Notes under the pieces: generated by a model
The model's input: only the letters and a program-made list of their open reading frames with translations
Told to the model about the DNA's origin: nothing
Database searches by the model: none
Made by a program: the position numbers and the translations under genes
From: Amycolatopsis pretoriensis
GTDB taxonomy: Bacteria > Actinomycetota > Actinomycetes > Mycobacteriales > Pseudonocardiaceae
Reading direction: 5' to 3'
Assembly: GCF_900107925.1 (NCBI RefSeq)
Contig: NZ_FNUJ01000001.1
Span: forward strand, 310,001 to 374,000
DNA length: 64,000 bases
Shown here: in pieces, positions 60,711-64,000 of the stretch
Layout of the letters: the number at the start of each line of letters is the position of its first letter
Numbering within the stretch: position 1 is the stretch's first letter

Positions 60711-62331
60711 CCCCGCCCGTCCGCACCGGCAGCACGATCGCCGACGGGTGCGCCGGGTCGTGCCGGACCTCCTGATCCGCGGCGCGCAACGTCGTCGCGG
60801 TGGCGTGCGGCTCGCCGGTGCCGGGATTGCGGGCGTAGCGCGGGAAAGCGCCGCTGGACACCTGGACCCGGAGGCGGTGCCCGCGCCGGAACCGGTGCGC
60901 CGTCGGCCACATCCGGACCCCGACCGCCGCGAGCTCGTCGGCGTTCCACAGGCTCGTCAGGCCGTCGCAGACGTTGACCGACCGGCCGCCGGGATCGACG
61001 TCGCAGAGCCGGACGAAGACGTCGGCGAACGGCAGGCTGCTGCGGAACCAGATCTCCGCACTCACGTCCCCGATGACTTCGACGTCTTCGTCGAGCACGG
61101 CCGTGGTGTAGGTGAGGACGTCGGCGCGGGCTTCCAGGGCCGTGTTGTCGACGCGGCCGGCGTCCGGGGCCATCCGCACGCCGCCGGCCGCGGGGGTCGG
61201 GTCCGCCGGGTCGTAGCGGTAGCGGTCCGGTTCGGACTCCGCGGGTTCACCGACCGACAGCGTACCGCCGCCGTGGAGGTGGAACCGTTGCGGCGCATAG
61301 CCTTCCGGTGGCCAGGAAGCGAAGTCACGCCAGGCTTCCTCGCCCATGACGAACAACCGGACCGGTGCACGCTCCGGCGGCTCCTCGCCACGGGCGTGCG
61401 CGAGCCCGAAGCCGAGCGTCTCGCGGAGCGTGAGGCCCGCGCCGGCGAGCAGGTCGGGCCGGGCGGCGTGGGTCCACGGCCCGACCGTCAACCGGGGCCG
61501 CCGGCCCGCGTCCTGCAGCGTCCGAAAGTCGCGCAGCTGGCCGGGCAGGAAGATGTCGTACCAGCCGCCGATCGCGCTCACCGGCACGGTGACGTCCGCG
61601 ACGCGGGCGCGGTGGTCGACCGCCGCCCACCGCGCGTCGGTTTCGGGGTGGGTCAACACGTCCTGGATGTAGTCGGAGCGGTGGCCGATGGCGACGACGT
61701 CCGCCTGCGCGAGCGGCAGCGTGTTCAACGCCCGCTCCAGCTTCTTCGCCTGACCGCGCCGGCGCAGCAGCGCGAACCGCCGCTCCTGGACGGCTACCTG
61801 GACGCCCCAGCCGAACGGCGTCTCCAGCGAAAGGCCGTCCTCCCGCAGGAACTCCAGCGTCAGCCCGGATTCGGTGACGTGCGGGACCATCGCCTTCACC
61901 TGCGGCGGCAGGCGGTCGGCGACGGCCCACTGGACGTAGCCGAGGTAGCTCGCGCCGAGCAGCACCATCGAGTCGCCGAACCACGGCTGCCGCACGACCC
62001 AGTCCAGCGTCGCGAGGCCGTCTGCACGCTCTTGGCGCAGCGGGTCGAAGACCCCGCCGGAGCCGAAGCCGCCGCGGGTGCTCTGGATCAGCACCTGGAA
62101 GCCGCGTTCGGCCAGCGGCCGGGCGAACAACGCGCCGAACGCGCCGGTGCGCCCGTAGGGGCTCCGGACGAGCGCGGTCGGCAGGCCGTCCCCGCCCGTG
62201 CGGGGCGCCCAGTGGTCGGCGAGCAGCTCGGCGCCGTCGGGCATCGGGACACGCAGGTCGCGCCGGACGGTCAAGCGCCGGGTCGCCGGGGCGGGCAGCC
62301 GCAGCAGGCGTTCGAGGACACGGCTGATCAC
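60694..62331 (-). CDS. CocE/NonD-family X-Pro-type hydrolase
   Basis: Serine hydrolase of 545 residues in the cocaine esterase/X-Pro dipeptidyl-peptidase group. RDLRVPMPDGAELLADHWAP near 24-43, SPYGRTGAFG near 57-66, nucleophile elbow LGASYLGYVQWAVA near 125-138, the acid/His part in SAIGGWYDIF near 245 and VGPWTHA near 275. The C-terminal 200 residues are the jelly-roll domain of this family (DVSAEIWFRSSLPFADVFVRLCDV). GTG start at 62331 overlapping the TetR stop (GTGA). No signal peptide. Likely an ester or amide hydrolase controlled by the TetR gene upstream. Confidence 0.88.
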   Translation of the reverse strand: MISRVLERLLRLPAPATRRLTVRRDLRVPMPDGAELLADHWAPRTGGDGLPTALVRSPYGRTGAFGALFARPLAERGFQVLIQSTRGGFGSGGVFDPLRQERADGLATLDWVVRQPWFGDSMVLLGASYLGYVQWAVADRLPPQVKAMVPHVTESGLTLEFLREDGLSLETPFGWGVQVAVQERRFALLRRRGQAKKLERALNTLPLAQADVVAIGHRSDYIQDVLTHPETDARWAAVDHRARVADVTVPVSAIGGWYDIFLPGQLRDFRTLQDAGRRPRLTVGPWTHAARPDLLAGAGLTLRETLGFGLAHARGEEPPERAPVRLFVMGEEAWRDFASWPPEGYAPQRFHLHGGGTLSVGEPAESEPDRYRYDPADPTPAAGGVRMAPDAGRVDNTALEARADVLTYTTAVLDEDVEVIGDVSAEIWFRSSLPFADVFVRLCDVDPGGRSVNVCDGLTSLWNADELAAVGVRMWPTAHRFRRGHRLRVQVSSGAFPRYARNPGTGEPHATATTLRAADQEVRHDPAHPSAIVLPVRTGGATTRA

Positions 62332-62921
62332 CGGCCGGCCTCCTTCGTGATGGTCGCGGTGACGACCGACCGGATCCGCAGCAGCCGGTCGGTGAACTCG
62401 TCCGCGTCGAGCGGGTCCGGCCCGTCGACGACCCACGCGTTGACGACCGCGCCCGCGCCGCCGGTCAGGAACGTGGCCAGGTCTTCGATCTCCCGCGCGC
62501 CGAGCCGGTTGCCGAGCGCGTGGCCGAGGTGGCGGCGGTTGAGCGGGAGGAACACCCCGGTCAGCGCTTCGGTGAAGGCGAACGCGGGCGTCCCGGTCAG
62601 CAGCGCGCGGTAGAAGCGCCGGTGGGCGGCGAAGTGCCGGGCCAGCGCCAGGAGCGACGCGCGTTCGTCGCCGGGCGGGTCTTCGAGCAGTTCCCGGCGG
62701 ACGAGGTCGAGCGCGGCCTCCAGCAGGAGCGAGTCGCGGTCGCCGAACTGCTGGTAGAGCACCTGGCGGCTGACGTCGGCCGCCTCGGCGAGCTCTGAGA
62801 CGGACACCGCGGCCGAGTCCCGTTCGGACACGAGCTCGACCGCGGCCCGCATCAGGGCGGCGCGCGACCGGCGCACCCGCCGGTCCTTGGCGGGGGCTTC
62901 GGTCGTCCAGCCGGCTCGCAC
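62328..62921 (-). CDS. TetR-family regulator coupled to the CocE hydrolase
   Basis: Repressor of 197 residues. Helix-turn-helix at about 18-62: RAALMRAAVELVSERDSAAVSVSELAEAADVSRQVLYQQF-type sequence, with the recognition helix VSRQVLYQQFG. The C-terminal helices are of a general TetR type. The GTG at 62921 lies 20 bp after the stop of the NmrA-like gene on the same strand, and the gene overlaps the hydrolase start. The dyad GACA-GT-TGTC in the gap is a candidate operator, placing the regulator and hydrolase under its own control. Confidence 0.86.
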   Translation of the reverse strand: MRAGWTTEAPAKDRRVRRSRAALMRAAVELVSERDSAAVSVSELAEAADVSRQVLYQQFGDRDSLLLEAALDLVRRELLEDPPGDERASLLALARHFAAHRRFYRALLTGTPAFAFTEALTGVFLPLNRRHLGHALGNRLGAREIEDLATFLTGGAGAVVNAWVVDGPDPLDADEFTDRLLRIRSVVTATITKEAGR

Positions 62922-62933
62922 TCACTGATAATG

Positions 62934-62943
62934 GACAGTTGTC
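62934..62943. promoter_or_regulatory. GACA-GT-TGTC dyad before the TetR-hydrolase pair
   Basis: Short inverted repeat in the 20-bp gap between the NmrA-like stop and the TetR start, on top of the NmrA stop codon. On the - strand it reads TTGACAACTGTCC. A possible TetR site or promoter element; short, so only moderate support. Confidence 0.45.
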
Positions 62944-63868
62944 AAGAAAATGGCAAGTGTTCGGTAACCACTGGGGCGTCGACCCAGCCGGACGCCCACA
63001 GGTGCGACGGCGGCGTATCCCCGCGGAACACCGCCGCGTGCCGCCGGGCGAACTCGGCGAAGGTCGTCGGCCGGACCCCGAACCGTTCGTGCGTGCCCAG
63101 GTCCACCCGGGACTCTTCGGCGCCGGTCCGCCGTTCGGCGAAGAGCTCGTCCATCGCGTCGGCGAAGAAGCCGGGGATCCCGGCGGCGAGCAGCGCCGCC
63201 CGCTTGCCGGCCGGGTCCGCGTCGACGTAGCGGACCGGCCGCCCGGCGACCGCGGCGATCCGCGCGGCGACCTCGGTCATCGTCAGTGCCTCGGGTCCCG
63301 TCATTTCGTACCGCCCGCCGTCCTCGCCTTCGCCGCGCAGCAGGGCGACGGCCACGCGCGCGATGTCCCCGACGTCGACCGGCGCGAGCTTCGCGTCCCC
63401 CATCGGCAGGGCCAGCACGCCGTCGCGCCGGATCGACGGCACCTCGCGGAAGTACACCGGCATGAACTGGCTCGGCCGCAGGACCGACCAGGCGAGCCCG
63501 GAGCCCGCCAGGTACCGCTCGATCCCGGCGTGCATCCGGGCGAACCGGAACCCGGAGCCGTCCCGGCAGCCGCGCCCGGACATCTTCACCACGTGCCCCA
63601 CGCCGGCGCGTTTCGCGGCGTCGATGAACGCCCGCTGCGTCTCGACCAGCCGTTTGTCGGCGGAGGAGATCAGCAGGGCCCGGTCGACGCCGTCGAACGC
63701 GCTCGTGGGCGGGTCGAGCAGGTCGCCGGGCACGACGTCGACGCCGCCGGGCAAACCGGCGGCCTTCGCGGGATCCCGGACCAGCGCGCGCACCGGCAAC
63801 CCCTCGGCGACGCATGCTTGGAGCACCGCGGATCCGGTCAGCCCGGTCACCCCTGTCAGCAAGATCAT
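62942..63868 (-). CDS. NmrA-like NAD(P)-binding protein
   Basis: Atypical SDR of 308 residues. GVTGLTGSAVLQACVAEG near 6-23 is the dinucleotide-binding loop; ALLISSADKRLVETQRAFIDAAKRAGVGHVVKMSG-type sequence near 66-100 and WSVLRPSQFM near 130 are the NmrA pattern. There is no canonical Tyr-x3-Lys dyad, so it may be a sensor or atypical reductase. The ATG at 63868 follows GAGG. It precedes the TetR-hydrolase pair by 20 bp on the same strand and is divergent from the alcohol-dehydrogenase gene at the window end. Confidence 0.85.
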   Translation of the reverse strand: MILLTGVTGLTGSAVLQACVAEGLPVRALVRDPAKAAGLPGGVDVVPGDLLDPPTSAFDGVDRALLISSADKRLVETQRAFIDAAKRAGVGHVVKMSGRGCRDGSGFRFARMHAGIERYLAGSGLAWSVLRPSQFMPVYFREVPSIRRDGVLALPMGDAKLAPVDVGDIARVAVALLRGEGEDGGRYEMTGPEALTMTEVAARIAAVAGRPVRYVDADPAGKRAALLAAGIPGFFADAMDELFAERRTGAEESRVDLGTHERFGVRPTTFAEFARRHAAVFRGDTPPSHLWASGWVDAPVVTEHLPFS

Positions 63869-63946
63869 GGCTTTTCCTCTCTCTCGCGTACTTGGACAGC
63901 GAGGCCGCCCGGAATGCACCGCCGCGGCGGGTGCGAGCATGCAGCC

Positions 63947-64000
63947 ATGTCTTCGACCATGCGGGCCTTCGTGCTCACCGGCCCGCGCGAGGGTGCCGTC
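63947..64000 (+). CDS. 5' end of a probable zinc-type alcohol dehydrogenase (partial)
   Basis: The last 54 bases encode MSSTMRAFVLTGPREGAV and run off the window. MRAFVLTGPREGAV is the usual opening strand of medium-chain zinc alcohol dehydrogenases and quinone oxidoreductases. The start is the ATG at 63947 or the one at 63959. Divergent from the NmrA-like gene. Only the opening can be seen, so the call is a family-level guess. Confidence 0.5.
   Translation, partial: MSSTMRAFVLTGPREGAV

Overview
The window is high-GC actinomycete DNA: GTG starts, ATGA/GTGA stop-start overlaps, three F420-dependent enzymes, steroid-ring catabolism genes and many TetR/PucR/GntR regulators. The mix suggests Pseudonocardiaceae, most likely an Amycolatopsis-like organism. 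That taxonomic call is inference; no rRNA or other marker is present.

Layout. 1-9 kb: an F420-type oxidoreductase, a secreted Asn-Gly-Met-Ala repeat protein, a small (p)ppGpp synthetase, a TetR-P450 pair divergent from a SnoaL-like protein across a double operator, an EamA exporter divergent from a LysR regulator, and a DUF998 membrane protein. 8.5-18.9 kb: a secreted M14 carboxypeptidase, LysE exporter, J-domain/NERD protein (with a LexA-type box upstream), benzoate-CoA-ligase-like enzyme, a second F420 oxidoreductase, a solute-binding-like protein, aldose 1-epimerase behind a perfect LacI-type operator, and a PucR-type regulator.

19.2-35.3 kb is the most striking region. An MMPL transporter, an MFS transporter, a fatty-acyl-AMP ligase, a 2139-residue Pks13-like polyketide synthase, an AccD4-like carboxyltransferase, an antigen-85-fold esterase, a secretory lipase and a convergent cutinase lie together. 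This is the gene set mycobacteria use to condense (FadD32-Pks13-AccD4), export (MmpL3) and transfer (Ag85) mycolic acids. Here the synthase also carries apparently intact DH and KR domains inside a Pks13-like frame. Pseudonocardiaceae are classically described as lacking mycolic acids, so the product is probably a different alpha-branched lipid or glycolipid. Two paralogous PucR-type regulators bracket the block.

38.7-53.4 kb is a steroid C/D-ring (HIP) degradation block syntenic with the mycobacterial KstR2 regulon: two SDRs, echA20, ipdA, ipdB, ipdC and an F420-dependent glucose-6-phosphate dehydrogenase on +; fadA6, ipdF and fadE30 on -; fadD3, an enoyl-CoA hydratase and fadE31/32/33 on +. 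One operator-like word (GAAC-NN-GTTCTAGTT) occurs at both promoters of the block. No kstR2-like gene is present here.

53.4-64 kb holds a flavin monooxygenase and its GAF-domain regulator with a shared direct-repeat site, a 109-bp inverted-repeat-bounded spacer element, a TerC protein, a VOC/GntR divergent pair, a TetR regulator, the remnant of an FAD monooxygenase, a DUF427 protein, a CocE hydrolase-TetR-NmrA run, and the first codons of a zinc-type alcohol dehydrogenase cut by the window end.
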